A stretch of DNA of 37,783 nt from Candidatus Bathycorpusculum sp. (GCA_009778385.1 WRJX01000092.1:1-37783), one strand, 5' to 3'; numbered from the stretch's first letter, positions 1 through 11,100 are shown. Notes: generated by a model not told the origin, from the letters alone. Numbers and translations are program-made.

Positions 1-1213
<1,213 letters not shown>

Positions 1214-2275
1214 ATGATGTTGATCCAAACAAAAAATTACGCCAAAATTTTACCTAAAATTGGTGTAGAACGAAGCAGGCTGCTTAGTGACATTAGACTA
1301 AAAGCTCTCTCTGATAGTGCGAGCCTCTCTGATTTTGTTACACAACTTGGAGACACTACTTATCAAGAGCAAATCAGTAAACTATCCACACCGCTTACCG
1401 CTCGAAAACTAGACCGTGCCTTCAACGAAAACCTTCTCAACACTTACCTTATGCTACTAAAAAACCTACCAAAAAACGTGAAACCCTTCTTTGAACTATA
1501 CTTAAAACGCTTTGAGATTGAACACATAAAAATGCTCATCAAAGCAACCCTTGCCAAAATGACTCCAAAAGAAAAACTATCAAAAATATATCTACCTGTT
1601 GAAGACTATTTCAACAATCGCACAATCATCGAAGAAGCTGCTAACGCTTCAAACATGTCCTCAATAGTTCAAGCCTTCAAAAAAACCGAATATAATACAA
1701 GTTTGAGTACAGGTTTAAAAAAGTATGACGAGACTGGTTTAACTATACATTTTAACCTCTTACTCGACAAGCAATATTTTGATAAACTCTATAACATTTA
1801 TGAAAAATTACCTAAAAAAGAAAAACCTCACGCAAAATTTTATGCAAGCATGGACGTTGACGGATTCCTACTGTTTACGGTTCTTCGCGGAAAAGCCTTA
1901 GCATACGATTCTGACTGGCTAAAAATCGCCCTACCAACTAATCATTTCAACATTAACAAACGCACCTTTGAATCTCTCCTATATGCAATAGACTATGATG
2001 TAGCCTTAAGAATCATCGAAACAACAAAATACAAAACCTATTTTGTACCTGCAGCTACTCCTGAAGAAACAATTTCTGCAGCTGAAAAAGCCTTCAAAAA
2101 CGCAGTACTACAGTATGCCAAGTCTCGAGTACTTCTTGACGTCTTTAACATCGGCGCACCTCTATCATTTATTACTCTTAAAGAAACTGACATCCACAAC
2201 TTGGTTGCCTTAACTTTGGGCGTAGATGCTTCACTAAAACCAGAAGAAATCCAAACCAAACTCTTAACTTACTAA
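1214..2275 (+). CDS. atpC: A-type ATP synthase subunit C
   Basis: Subunit C (family of yeast Vma6/subunit d) forms the funnel-shaped socket linking the central stalk (D, F) to the membrane c-ring. The 353-residue, helix-rich protein has the family's usual length. It begins near NYAKILPKIGVERSRLLSD and repeats a pattern of short helical bundles, with motifs such as FELYLKRFEIEHIKMLIKA around residues 93-112, characteristic of the V-ATPase C/AC39 fold. A GGAG at 1203-1206 sits 7 bases before the ATG at 1214, which supports this start over the second ATG at 1217. It is the first plus-strand gene of the ATP synthase cluster, but it is separated from F-E-A-B-D by the oppositely oriented subunit I gene, with which it converges. 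Confidence 0.88.
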   Translation: MMLIQTKNYAKILPKIGVERSRLLSDIRLKALSDSASLSDFVTQLGDTTYQEQISKLSTPLTARKLDRAFNENLLNTYLMLLKNLPKNVKPFFELYLKRFEIEHIKMLIKATLAKMTPKEKLSKIYLPVEDYFNNRTIIEEAANASNMSSIVQAFKKTEYNTSLSTGLKKYDETGLTIHFNLLLDKQYFDKLYNIYEKLPKKEKPHAKFYASMDVDGFLLFTVLRGKALAYDSDWLKIALPTNHFNINKRTFESLLYAIDYDVALRIIETTKYKTYFVPAATPEETISAAEKAFKNAVLQYAKSRVLLDVFNIGAPLSFITLKETDIHNLVALTLGVDASLKPEEIQTKLLTY

Positions 2276-2284
2276 AAAAGAAAA

Positions 2285-2320
2285 TTTGTTTTGCCTAAAA
2301 GGCTTTTGTTTTATTGTTCT
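2285..2320. terminator. Bidirectional terminator between subunits C and I
   Basis: A small hairpin GCCT-AAA-AGGC at 2293-2303 lies between the convergent stops. It is followed by T-rich sequence on the plus strand (2304-2320) and, read from the other side, by the T-rich complement of AAAACAAATTTTC-like sequence. The convergent placement fits a shared terminator. Confidence 0.5.
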
Positions 2321-4359
2321 TTATCCGTTACTTCCTCTTCAAAAACTATGTCAGTGTAAACGTGTTTCTGTTTGAGAGGTGTAAATACTGTTCCAGTACC
2401 TGAATAGAATTTGCTAAACCACTCATAGAAATGCAGTCTTAAAGTGTGGATAAAAACTATTAAGCCTTCAAGTGCAAGCACAAATATATTTCCAAAAATG
2501 ATCACGACACTACTTGCAATTATGGCTAATATTGATGCTGAGCCTATTAGGTCTGCAATGGTGTAGACTACAAGCATTAATGCCCAGTGTGCCATAAGTA
2601 ATGCCAGAATTCTTGAGTAGGAAATTGTATTACCTAGTAGTCTAGTGAAGAAGTCTCCCCCTTCAAACAGTCTGTTTGAGAGGTGATCCATTTCTTCATG
2701 TTCACCTGAAGGGTTTGCAGGTTTTGCTATAGCTAAATATGCCGGTTTGCCTACAACTAGTAAGATAAATGGAATTATTGCTGCAAGTATTGGACCACTA
2801 AGCCAGGCAGCAAAATCTAACTGGTAATTGTAGATTATGAAAATGCCACCTATGAAAAATGCTATTTTAGGTATTGACGTTAATACTGCATCTGCTATTT
2901 TATGATTTACAATAAAGTTGCCCATTTCCACTACTAGGCCAACCATTATTTGTGCTATACCTACAAATAGACAAAAGATTAGAAACCCAAATATGTCTTC
3001 AAATGGGCTAAACCACAATGGTGTAAATATCTGCCGACCAAAAAAATCGCCAAATAATACACCTGTAATACAGGCAGCTATACCACAGGCTGCCATGATA
3101 TAACACAAGTTTTTCATACCCTGATTCTTCTTTAACAGCTTACCTACCGTTAACCCACCTATCAACATCAGCAAGCCGTGTCCAAGATCACCAAACATTA
3201 ACCCAAAAAGAATTGGAAACGTTATTGCCATAATCGGGGTAGGATCTATTTCATTGTATTTTGGTAACCCGTAAAGCTTTGTTAATTCCTCAAAAGGCCT
3301 AACAAACCTGTTATTAGATATTCTTGTAGGCGGCATTACCTGAGTATGCGCTTCATGATCCTGCTGCCCACCTGTAACTGCTGAGGTTTCCTCATTTTTA
3401 ACTATGATAATTTTCCCATTGAGCCTTTTGTCTAGTGTATCGCTAAGTTCATTAAACTTGTTTTGTGGGGTAAATCCTTCAATGGTTGTAAATAGCCCCG
3501 ACTGCAAAACTTTCGTTTTTGTGCTCAATAGAAGTAAAATGTTTTCTGCTGTTTCTTTCCAAACAGCAAAATGTTCTCTGTTGTCCTTACCTATTTTGTT
3601 TAGTTTATCTGTTAGTTCTTTTTCTTTTTCAGCATTGACTTTTAACTGGTTATCTACTTCTTTTATGGCCATAGCTGTATTGTCAGGCAAATCTTTTGGT
3701 GCTTGAAAAATTTCTGCATGATACATTTTTAAAAGTTTAACAACGCTATCATAATGCTTGTTAGGCGTTGCTACAAAAATAAAATTCGTGTCTTTCCCAA
3801 ATTTGCGCTGGCTAAAATAAACTGGACTACTATTTGTGAGGGCTGCTTGTAGTTCTTCTATATACCTCACAGGTATACTTGCAAAAATGGCTTGAATTAA
3901 GTTTAACTCTTTTACGGTTGCAAAGTCTGCATTCATTGCCTCCATGTTTACTAGCATGTCTTTAATGTGATTAAGCTGCTCCTTTTCTTTGCTCAAATTG
4001 CTTAATGACACTTTTACTTCCTTAGTTTCATTAACTACTGAGGATATTTTTTGAATAGTTGATTCTGATAGGGTATGCCAATTATTTGTGATTACAACAG
4101 TTTTTTTTGGCTGTTCATCTTTGAATAAGTCTAAAAAATTTCCCTTTTCATTAGCAAACTGTATAATCAAAGAATCAATATTATTGATGGCTTCTTTGAG
4201 CTTTTGAATGCTGCTTTTATACTCAGAAAGATCCATATTGTCTTCTTGAACTTCTTTAATATGGAACTCGCCAAAGTCACTTAGCACTTCTAATATTGTT
4301 TCAACATCTTTTTTTATGCAGATAATTGATGTTGAGGTCATCCTTTCAGGTAGCAACAT
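2311..4359 (-). CDS. atpI: A-type ATP synthase subunit I (a-subunit)
   Basis: This is the membrane stator subunit that carries the ion half-channels facing the c-ring. At 682 residues it matches the archaeal family. The N-terminal half (about 1-340) is soluble, with long coiled-coil stretches (around 90-125 and 220-265) that reach the peripheral stalks. The C-terminal half has seven to eight membrane helices starting near PIMAITFPILFGLMFGDLGH. The essential arginine sits in SYSRILALLMAHWA at R583, and a second conserved arginine lies at R641 in FIHTLRLHFYEWFSKFY. The gene is on the opposite strand to all other ATP synthase genes here, between C and F, so it needs its own promoter. Its first codons and upstream DNA occur again just upstream as a dead copy. 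Confidence 0.95.
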   Translation of the reverse strand: MLLPERMTSTSIICIKKDVETILEVLSDFGEFHIKEVQEDNMDLSEYKSSIQKLKEAINNIDSLIIQFANEKGNFLDLFKDEQPKKTVVITNNWHTLSESTIQKISSVVNETKEVKVSLSNLSKEKEQLNHIKDMLVNMEAMNADFATVKELNLIQAIFASIPVRYIEELQAALTNSSPVYFSQRKFGKDTNFIFVATPNKHYDSVVKLLKMYHAEIFQAPKDLPDNTAMAIKEVDNQLKVNAEKEKELTDKLNKIGKDNREHFAVWKETAENILLLLSTKTKVLQSGLFTTIEGFTPQNKFNELSDTLDKRLNGKIIIVKNEETSAVTGGQQDHEAHTQVMPPTRISNNRFVRPFEELTKLYGLPKYNEIDPTPIMAITFPILFGLMFGDLGHGLLMLIGGLTVGKLLKKNQGMKNLCYIMAACGIAACITGVLFGDFFGRQIFTPLWFSPFEDIFGFLIFCLFVGIAQIMVGLVVEMGNFIVNHKIADAVLTSIPKIAFFIGGIFIIYNYQLDFAAWLSGPILAAIIPFILLVVGKPAYLAIAKPANPSGEHEEMDHLSNRLFEGGDFFTRLLGNTISYSRILALLMAHWALMLVVYTIADLIGSASILAIIASSVVIIFGNIFVLALEGLIVFIHTLRLHFYEWFSKFYSGTGTVFTPLKQKHVYTDIVFEEEVTDKEQ

Positions 4360-4390
4360 TTTTAGGACAAATTTTTTAAATAATTGTACA

Positions 4391-4471
4391 TCAAGGATTT
4401 AAACATTTTAATACTTCAACACCTTTTACGCTGATAATCTATGTTGAAGTCATCCTTTCAGGTAGCAACAT
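4391..4471 (-). pseudogene. Dead tandem copy of the first codons of subunit I
   Basis: Read on the minus strand from ATG at 4471, this segment gives MLLPERMTST, then an in-frame TAG, then IISVKGVEVLKCLNP and a stop. The true subunit I gene starts MLLPERMTSTSIICIKKDVE. DNA identity is very high over about 50 bp around the start (for example the shared string GTCATCCTTTCAGGTAGCAA), and the two start codons are exactly 112 bp apart. This is a tandem duplication of the gene start that has since decayed. It could still carry a duplicated promoter or leader. Confidence 0.88.
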
Positions 4472-4538
4472 TTTTATGGCAACTTTTTTAGGTAGTTTAA
4501 ACTTAAAATTCAAACAAGCATCTGGAGACTAGTATAGG

Positions 4539-4850
4539 ATGATTGGATACGTAATCGGGGATAGTGACATGCTTACTGGGTTTCGTTTAGTGGGTGTTGA
4601 AGGAATCGAAGTATCTTCACTTGATGAAACACAAAAAGCACTAAACGATGCACTAAACCGCACAGACATAGCTGTCCTTATAGTTAGTGACGTATTCTCA
4701 AGCGAGCCTTCTATTCGCGAAAAAATTGACAAAACACGCTTGGAGCACACAACCCCCCTAATTGTCGAAATGCCTCCAAGCAGGGGTCAATCAAACAGGC
4801 CTGACTTATCCAGTATCATCAGTAAAATACTTCATGTCACAGTAAGGTGA
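4539..4850 (+). CDS. atpF: A-type ATP synthase subunit F
   Basis: Subunit F is a small central-stalk protein that binds subunit D and couples A3B3 catalysis to the ring. The 103-residue product has the family opening MIGYVIGDSDMLTGFRLVGVEG, then the VAVLIVSD-like strand (IAVLIVSDVFSS, about 46-57), and ends with a P-rich segment (PLIVEMPPSRG) followed by a C-terminal helix. This is the Rossmann-like F-subunit fold. It is the first gene of the plus-strand run F-E-A-B-D. The upstream region is shared with the divergent subunit I gene and holds the duplicated I start. Confidence 0.93.
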   Translation: MIGYVIGDSDMLTGFRLVGVEGIEVSSLDETQKALNDALNRTDIAVLIVSDVFSSEPSIREKIDKTRLEHTTPLIVEMPPSRGQSNRPDLSSIISKILHVTVR

Positions 4851-4857
4851 ATAACTG

Positions 4858-5475
4858 TTGGATGTCAAAAATGGTGTTTCAACAATAGCAGACGAAGTAA
4901 TTGGAGACGCTAAAAAAGAAGAAAAAACTGTAATCTCAAAAGCCGAAAATAACGCCAAAGAAACTCTAGAGAAAGCTAAAGCGCAAGCAGACCAAATTCA
5001 CCAAGAAATACTTAACCAAGCAAATGTGAAAGCAGCATCTGAAAAACGAAAAATCGCGTCCGTAACTGAAGTGGACATACGTAACAATTTACTTCAAGCC
5101 AAAGAAAATTTAGTTGATATCGCCTTCGAAAAAGCCCTTGTTAACCTCAAAGACTTTGTTGAAAGCGAGGAATACCATGATTATTTTCTTAAACTTATAG
5201 AATATGCAGCCAAAAAAATCGGCCAAAAAAATCTAATTCTCCAAGTAAACGCTAAAGATCATGAATGGATAACACAAAATACGCTGAAACATTTATCTGC
5301 TAAGTTACAGCTCGACCTGCAGCTATCTGAAAAAATTGAACCTTATATTGGGGGATGTAAAATCCACACTGTTGATGACAAAATAATCTTTGACGCAACA
5401 TTAAACAGCAAGTTGCAGGAACTTAAACCCCTTTTACGTGTTGAAGTAGCAAAAAACCTCTTTGAGGCGCTTTAA
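4858..5475 (+). CDS. atpE: A-type ATP synthase subunit E
   Basis: Subunit E forms the peripheral stalk, normally as a coiled coil with subunit H. The 205-residue protein has a long charged N-terminal helix (about 10-70, rich in Lys, Glu and Ala) and a C-terminal globular domain ending in a VDDKIIFDATLNSKLQEL-type segment around 177-194, typical of the family (a conserved D-T-R/L-N core near the C terminus). The start is a TTG at 4858 with AGGTGA at 4844-4849 as ribosome-binding site, 7 bases after the F stop. The coiled-coil partner subunit H is not encoded in this window. Confidence 0.92.
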   Translation: MDVKNGVSTIADEVIGDAKKEEKTVISKAENNAKETLEKAKAQADQIHQEILNQANVKAASEKRKIASVTEVDIRNNLLQAKENLVDIAFEKALVNLKDFVESEEYHDYFLKLIEYAAKKIGQKNLILQVNAKDHEWITQNTLKHLSAKLQLDLQLSEKIEPYIGGCKIHTVDDKIIFDATLNSKLQELKPLLRVEVAKNLFEAL

Positions 5476-5478
5476 ATT

Positions 5479-7242
5479 ATGCCCGGTAAAGTATCTAGAG
5501 TTGCAGGACCCGTAGTAGAAGCCATAGACATGTTCGAAGTAGTTATGCACGAAATTGTACAAGTAGGCCAAGCCGAATTGATTGGTGAAATCATCCGTTT
5601 AGACGGCGGCAAAGCCACAATACAAGTATATCAAAACACTACAGGACTAAAACTAAACGAACCGGTTTTAGGCACAGGGGCACCTCTATCAGTAGAACTT
5701 GGCCCCGGCTTACTAGGCAACGTTTTTGACGGCATTGCACGGCCACTTGAAACCCTTAAAGAATTAACCGGCGCATTCATCATGCCCACCCATGGAATAA
5801 CTTCTATATCAAGAGAGAAAACATGGGCATTCACACCCAAAGTAACAATCGGTGACACAATTTCAACAGGTGATATTGTTGGCGTAGTCCAAGAAACAGA
5901 CCTTATTGAACACCGAATCCTTGTTCCACATAACCTTTCAGGCAAAGTCACAAAAATTGCACCGAAAGGCGACTACACTATAACTGAACCCATCATTACC
6001 ATAGAATCCGATGACAAAAAGACAGAGCTTCAAATGCTCCAAAAATGGCCCGTAAGAATACCCCGTCCACACAGCAAACGACTATCTGCATTTAAACCAT
6101 TAATTACAGGTCAACGTGTCATCGACACATTCTTCCCCTTAGCTAAAGGCGGCAGCGCAGCTATTCCCGGCCCCTTTGGCGCAGGCAAAACTGTAACTCA
6201 ACAACAACTTGCCAAATGGTCAGACGCAAACATCATAATATACGTCGGCTGTGGCGAACGCGGAAACGAAATGGTCGATGTGCTAGACAGCTTTCCAAAA
6301 CTAACTGACCCAACAACAGGTCACCCACTTATGGAACGCACCATACTTATTGCTAACACAAGTAACATGCCCGTTAGCGCACGTGAAGCTAGTATTTACA
6401 CAGGAATCACACTTGCAGAATACTATCGAGACATGGGTTATGCAGTTGCTTTAATGGCTGATTCAACAAGCCGATGGGCAGAAGCACTCCGAGAACTTTC
6501 CGGCAGACTTGAAGAAATGCCAGCCGAAGAAGGCTTCCCAAGTTATCTACCCTCACGACTAGCAGAATTCTATGAACGCACTGGTGTCGTCGAAACGTTA
6601 GGCTCTGATAAACGCATCGGCTCAATATGTGCAGTCGGCGCCGTTTCCCCACCAGGCGGTGACTTCTCTGAACCCGTAACACAACACACTAAACGGTTCA
6701 CCCGCGTTTTCTGGGCATTAGATGCAGAATTAGCTAATGCAAGACATTATCCATCCATTAACTGGATGAACAGCTACAGTGGCTACATCGATGAACTCGC
6801 AGAATGGTGGCATCAAACTGTTGACAAAGACTGGTCTAACTACCGCGATGAGGCCATGCGCATTTTGCAAGCAGAAGACGAACTTAAAAACATCGTCAAA
6901 CTTGTCGGTCCAGAAGCTTTACCTGACAAGCAACGATTAATCCTAGAAACAGCACGGATCATCCGTATTGCTATACTGCAACAAAACGCATTAGACGATA
7001 TCGATACTTACTGCTCACCCCAAAAACAATTCAAAATGCTAAAAATAGTAATGGACTTCCATCACTTAGCTGACAACATTATAAGCAAAGGTCTGCCAAT
7101 CTCAAAAATAACTTCACTACCCGTAACCGAAGAAATACTACGTATCAAAACCAGTATACCAAACGACAAATTATACATGCTTGACGATTTAGCAAAAAGA
7201 ATGCATGAACGCTTCGAAATATTAGAAACAAACATGAGATGA
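5479..7242 (+). CDS. atpA: A-type ATP synthase catalytic subunit A
   Basis: This is the catalytic subunit of the A1 head (A3B3). The 587-residue product shows the N-terminal beta-barrel (MPGKVSRVAGPVV), the non-homologous insert (about 110-190) that separates A from B/beta subunits, and the archaeal Walker A loop GPFGAGKTV at 231-239. GERGNE follows, with the catalytic-base glutamate at 260. The DSTSRWAEALRELSGRLEEMPAEEG region holds the Walker B and arginine-contact elements. The sequence contains no intein. It starts at ATG 5479, 3 bases after the subunit E stop, as part of a tight operon. Confidence 0.98.
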   Translation: MPGKVSRVAGPVVEAIDMFEVVMHEIVQVGQAELIGEIIRLDGGKATIQVYQNTTGLKLNEPVLGTGAPLSVELGPGLLGNVFDGIARPLETLKELTGAFIMPTHGITSISREKTWAFTPKVTIGDTISTGDIVGVVQETDLIEHRILVPHNLSGKVTKIAPKGDYTITEPIITIESDDKKTELQMLQKWPVRIPRPHSKRLSAFKPLITGQRVIDTFFPLAKGGSAAIPGPFGAGKTVTQQQLAKWSDANIIIYVGCGERGNEMVDVLDSFPKLTDPTTGHPLMERTILIANTSNMPVSAREASIYTGITLAEYYRDMGYAVALMADSTSRWAEALRELSGRLEEMPAEEGFPSYLPSRLAEFYERTGVVETLGSDKRIGSICAVGAVSPPGGDFSEPVTQHTKRFTRVFWALDAELANARHYPSINWMNSYSGYIDELAEWWHQTVDKDWSNYRDEAMRILQAEDELKNIVKLVGPEALPDKQRLILETARIIRIAILQQNALDDIDTYCSPQKQFKMLKIVMDFHHLADNIISKGLPISKITSLPVTEEILRIKTSIPNDKLYMLDDLAKRMHERFEILETNMR

Positions 7243-7248
7243 TTATAG

Positions 7249-8628
7249 ATGGCATCAGGATTAGAGTACAAAGGCGTAGCTTCAATTTCAGGCCCAATAA
7301 TAATCATAGAAAACGTACAAAACGTAGGCTATGATGAACTGGTATATATTAAAACTCAAACCGGAGAAACCAGACTAGGTAGAGTCATTCAAATTATGCA
7401 AAAAGCCGTAGCAGTTCAAGTATTTGAAGGAACAAGTGGCCTATCTACCACAGAAACCCGCACCCGTTTCTTAGGTCACCCATTAGAAGTTCCGGTATCA
7501 ACTGAAATGCTTGGCCGAATTATGAACAGCTTTGGTGAGCCAATCGACGGATATCCACATTTTTTCACAGAAGAAAAACGAGACATCAACGGTTACCCAT
7601 TAAACCCTGTAGCCCGCGAGTACCCACGAGAATTCATACAAACCGGAATATCTAGCATTGACTGCTTAAGCAGCCTTGTCAGAGGACAAAAACTCCCCGT
7701 TTTTAGTGGCCCAGGCTTATCACACAATGAACTCGCAGCACAAATAGTAAGACAAGCCCAAATTCGAACAGGAGAAAACTTTAACATCATATTTATTGCC
7801 ATGGGCCTAAAAAATGATGATGCCGCCTTCTTTAAGAAAAGCTTTGAAGAAACTGGAGCAATTAAAAATGTGGCAATGTTTCTCAACTTAGCTGACGATC
7901 CCCCAGTTGAACGCATTCTCACACCAAGAGTAGGCCTAACATTAGCTGAATACCTAGCATATGAACAAGACCGACATGTACTAGTTGTCATGACTGATAT
8001 AACTAACTACTGTGAAGCCCTACGTGAACTCAGCGCCTCACTAGAAGAAGTACCTAGCAGAAAAGGCTACCCCGGCTATATGTACAGTGACCTTGCAAGC
8101 CTCTATGAACGTGCCGGCAGAATTCACGGCAAGAAAGGATCAATCACACAAATGCCCATCTTGACAATGCCTAACGACGATATTACCCATCCAATCCCAG
8201 ATTTAACAGGTTACATCACTGAAGGACAAATAGTACTTTCACGTGCATTAGAAAAACAGAGTATTTATCCACCAATTTACATTACAACAAGTCTATCAAG
8301 ATTAATGAAAGACGGCATCGGTAAAGACAGCACCCGAGAAGACCACGCTAGCGTTGCAAGTCAATTGTATGCAGCATATGCACAATATAACTCTGTAAAA
8401 TCGCTGGTTACAATAATTGGCGAAGAAGGCTTAGGTAGCAGAGACAAAGACTACCTACGTTTCGGCGAATACTTTGAAAAACATTTGGTCAATCAAGGCA
8501 ACACTGAGAACCGATCAATTGAAGAAACTCTACAAATTGCTTGGAACGCACTTTCACTTCTACCTACTGACGAATTAACCTCTATTAAACCTGAATACAT
8601 CCAAAAATACTACAAAAAACATCTCTGA
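7249..8628 (+). CDS. atpB: A-type ATP synthase regulatory subunit B
   Basis: Subunit B alternates with A in the A3B3 head and binds nucleotide without hydrolysing it. The 459-residue protein has the beta-barrel start ([14 protein letters not shown]), and [14 protein letters not shown] at the position where A has its P-loop, so the Walker lysine is absent as expected for [15 protein letters not shown] and [24 protein letters not shown] are B-family hallmarks. It starts at ATG 7249, 6 bases after A stops. Regulation is presumably with the operon. Confidence 0.98.
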   Translation: MASGLEYKGVASISGPIIIIENVQNVGYDELVYIKTQTGETRLGRVIQIMQKAVAVQVFEGTSGLSTTETRTRFLGHPLEVPVSTEMLGRIMNSFGEPIDGYPHFFTEEKRDINGYPLNPVAREYPREFIQTGISSIDCLSSLVRGQKLPVFSGPGLSHNELAAQIVRQAQIRTGENFNIIFIAMGLKNDDAAFFKKSFEETGAIKNVAMFLNLADDPPVERILTPRVGLTLAEYLAYEQDRHVLVVMTDITNYCEALRELSASLEEVPSRKGYPGYMYSDLASLYERAGRIHGKKGSITQMPILTMPNDDITHPIPDLTGYITEGQIVLSRALEKQSIYPPIYITTSLSRLMKDGIGKDSTREDHASVASQLYAAYAQYNSVKSLVTIIGEEGLGSRDKDYLRFGEYFEKHLVNQGNTENRSIEETLQIAWNALSLLPTDELTSIKPEYIQKYYKKHL

Positions 8629-8642
8629 GGTAAATAAATTCC

Positions 8643-9272
8643 ATGGCAATGGAAAATATTAGCCCAACAAGAATTAGCCTAATTCAAACAAAAAAAACCT
8701 TAAAACTAGCAGAGACAGGACGTGAAGTTCTCGAACATAAACGTGATATTTTACTGCGTGAATTAAGAAACAGTATCTATGAAGCTGAACAAATACGCAA
8801 AGAGCTAACAGAGGCCCTAACTGTTGCCTACCAAAATCTTAGAGACGCAAACATTGCCAAAGGCTCCGAAACCATCTTTAATACTGCGCTAGTTTCTCCC
8901 TTTAAAGCTAATTACCTAGTAGATGCCAGAAGCATAATGGGCGTCACTGTTCCACTTATCAAATTTCAAAGCGAAAAAAACGTAAAACCTGACTATGGGT
9001 TTGCAAACACAAGTGCAAACCTAGACAAAGCCTTTAAAAAATTCTATGACGTACTTAGCTTAGTTGACAAGTTAGCAACAGCCGAAGGCACCACCTTCCA
9101 GCTTGCAAACAACATCAACAAAACACAACGCAGAGTTAACGCCCTAAAACACGTTCTCATCCCCAAATACCGTGATGCAGTAAAGTGGATCGAACTTGTT
9201 TTAGAAGAAAAAGAACGCGAAGAATTCATACGAACAAAACGAATTAAAAACATGCTCAAGGTCAGACAATAA
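8643..9272 (+). CDS. atpD: A-type ATP synthase subunit D
   Basis: Subunit D is the central rotor shaft, two long antiparallel helices inside the A3B3 head. The 209-residue protein begins with the family signature ISPTRISLIQTKKTLKLAETG, where most D subunits read PTR-L-LK-L-A-G-LL--KR. A conserved central globular part and a C-terminal helix rich in Arg/Lys/Glu (RRVNALKHVLIPKYRDAVKW) follow. It starts at ATG 8643 (another ATG lies two codons downstream), 14 bases after B. Its TAA is directly followed by the ATG of the universal stress protein with no spacer. Confidence 0.96.
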   Translation: MAMENISPTRISLIQTKKTLKLAETGREVLEHKRDILLRELRNSIYEAEQIRKELTEALTVAYQNLRDANIAKGSETIFNTALVSPFKANYLVDARSIMGVTVPLIKFQSEKNVKPDYGFANTSANLDKAFKKFYDVLSLVDKLATAEGTTFQLANNINKTQRRVNALKHVLIPKYRDAVKWIELVLEEKEREEFIRTKRIKNMLKVRQ

Positions 9273-9725
9273 ATGCAAGAAACCAAAAAACTGTTTAGCT
9301 CAGAAACAATCAAACTAATTTTAGTTCCAACAGATGGATCCGGACACAGTGCACGTGCAGCCGAATACGCAATGAGCATAGCCAAAGCACACGACGCAAA
9401 AATTTTAGCCGCTTTTGTCATTGATACTATAGTAATTGATCAACTATCAAGAGTATCCCCACATGTCGAAGAAGACCTAAAAAAAAGTGGACAAAATTAC
9501 GCTAACTATATCGTTAACTTAGCAGAAAAACAAGGTGTAACTGTTGAATCTATAATTACAAAAGGTCAGCCATTTGAACAAATCTTGCATCTGGCTAAAA
9601 GCAAAAACGTAGACTTAATAGTTATGGGTACAACTGGACGCAGAAGCACCGATCGCATTCTCATAGGCAGCGTCACACAACGTGTCATAGAATATTCTCC
9701 ATGCCCCGTCCTAGTACTAAGATAA
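9273..9725 (+). CDS. Universal stress protein (UspA family)
   Basis: This 150-residue single-domain UspA protein has the opening strand IKLILVPTDGSGHSARAAEYA (Asp of the ATP-binding site at residue 17) and the C-terminal nucleotide-binding motif G-2X-G-9X-G-S, seen as GTTGRRSTDRILIGSVTQRV, then PCPVLVLR. Such proteins bind ATP and signal energy or stress state. Its ATG directly abuts the stop of subunit D, so it is almost certainly co-transcribed and translationally coupled with the ATP synthase. Placement between D and K suggests it reports on or adjusts the enzyme, which is inference from context only. Confidence 0.93.
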   Translation: MQETKKLFSSETIKLILVPTDGSGHSARAAEYAMSIAKAHDAKILAAFVIDTIVIDQLSRVSPHVEEDLKKSGQNYANYIVNLAEKQGVTVESIITKGQPFEQILHLAKSKNVDLIVMGTTGRRSTDRILIGSVTQRVIEYSPCPVLVLR

Positions 9726-9912
9726 TAATCAAGCCTTCAAAAATAACGTACATATCTAAAACCATAGCTTCATCTATATATGTATCATTAATTTTACACA
9801 AACTTAACGCACGCTGATAAGCCTGCATTTCATTAAAACGTTTATTTTGCTCACTATTAATGCTTCAATTACATCATTAAAATAAAAAGGTTAATAGCTG
9901 ACCTTGTGGTGA

Positions 9913-10299
<387 letters not shown>

Positions 10300-10323
10300 A
10301 CAAACAGTTAAAATCCCCAAAAA

Positions 10324-10357
10324 CACTGGTTACACAACTAGTGATTTCTCTTTTTTA
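10324..10357 (+). terminator. Hairpin terminator after subunit K
   Basis: CACTGGTT (10324-10331) and AACTAGTG (10336-10343) pair over 8 bp with one G-T pair and a 4-base loop, and are followed by a T-rich tail ending in TTTTTT. It lies 25 bases after the K stop and closes the ATP synthase cluster. The rest of the gap to 10631 shows no gene that I can support. Confidence 0.6.
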
Positions 10358-10630
10358 CTCAACCTAACTCAAACAACTTCACATTTCTGCTTCAGCAAAA
10401 ATTTATTGTTAATGATGACCACGGATTTTATGGCTATTCCATGGCGTACTTTATGTTACGTGTTTGTAACTGTGATTGTGGTTATTTTACTGTTTTAAGC
10501 GGTTGCTGTTTTCAGGGTTGTATTGCTGGTTTATATTTTAGCTTTTTCTGTTTACATGAACATGGTTAAAAAAGGGTTGATACCTAAAACCTCTGTGAAG
10601 TTCCTGTTGGCAACAAATAATTAAAATAAT

Positions 10631-11080
10631 TTAGGCTTTATTGCCTGCGGTTTTTCTGGCTGGTTTGGCTCTAACAGGTTTAGTTGTTTGTTGGGTCCTT
10701 GGTTTAAGCTGAGTTTTTTCAGGGTTTTTTATGTTCCAGTCTGGGTAGTCTCCGTGCTCTTTTTTGTATATGTTGAGCAGTTCTTGTTGGGCGGCTTTTG
10801 GGTTCTCACTTGGTAGCCAGCTTATTGCTGTTCTTTCTAGAAAGCCTTCTTCTAAGAGTTTTGAATTGATTTTTTTGTTTGTTTTGTTGCCGTAGCCCGC
10901 TAAGTAGCCTCCGAGGATTTTTTTAGTAGGGTTTTTAGTTTTGCCAATGTACATGATGCCTGATGTTGTTTTGTCTGCTAAAACTATGACGCATTCTTTG
11001 CGTGGGATACTTTGAAATGAGATTTCTGTTAAAGGTGCAAATTCTGTAAAGTTTTTTTCTTTAAGAGTTAAAGAATTCAT
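10631..11080 (-). CDS. Divergent GIY-YIG-like small protein with basic tail
   Basis: This 149-residue protein has a compact domain matching the GIY-YIG fold: strand CVIVLADK (30-37), hairpin to GIMYIGKTKNPTKK (41-54), a central helix, and a C-terminal helix with a candidate metal-binding glutamate in AAQQELLNIYKKEHG (E100). The first GIY tyrosine is not recognisable (VIV/VLA instead) and the usual catalytic Arg after YIG-x-T is unclear, so activity is uncertain. Residues 119-149 are a disordered Lys/Arg/Pro/Gln tail, which suggests nucleic-acid binding. It stands alone, divergent from the polyphosphate operon. A TATA-like box about 26 bases before the ATG points to a leaderless mRNA. Confidence 0.6.
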   Translation of the reverse strand: MNSLTLKEKNFTEFAPLTEISFQSIPRKECVIVLADKTTSGIMYIGKTKNPTKKILGGYLAGYGNKTNKKINSKLLEEGFLERTAISWLPSENPKAAQQELLNIYKKEHGDYPDWNIKNPEKTQLKPRTQQTTKPVRAKPARKTAGNKA

Positions 11081-11100
11081 AGGCTTACTAAATTTGTCTT

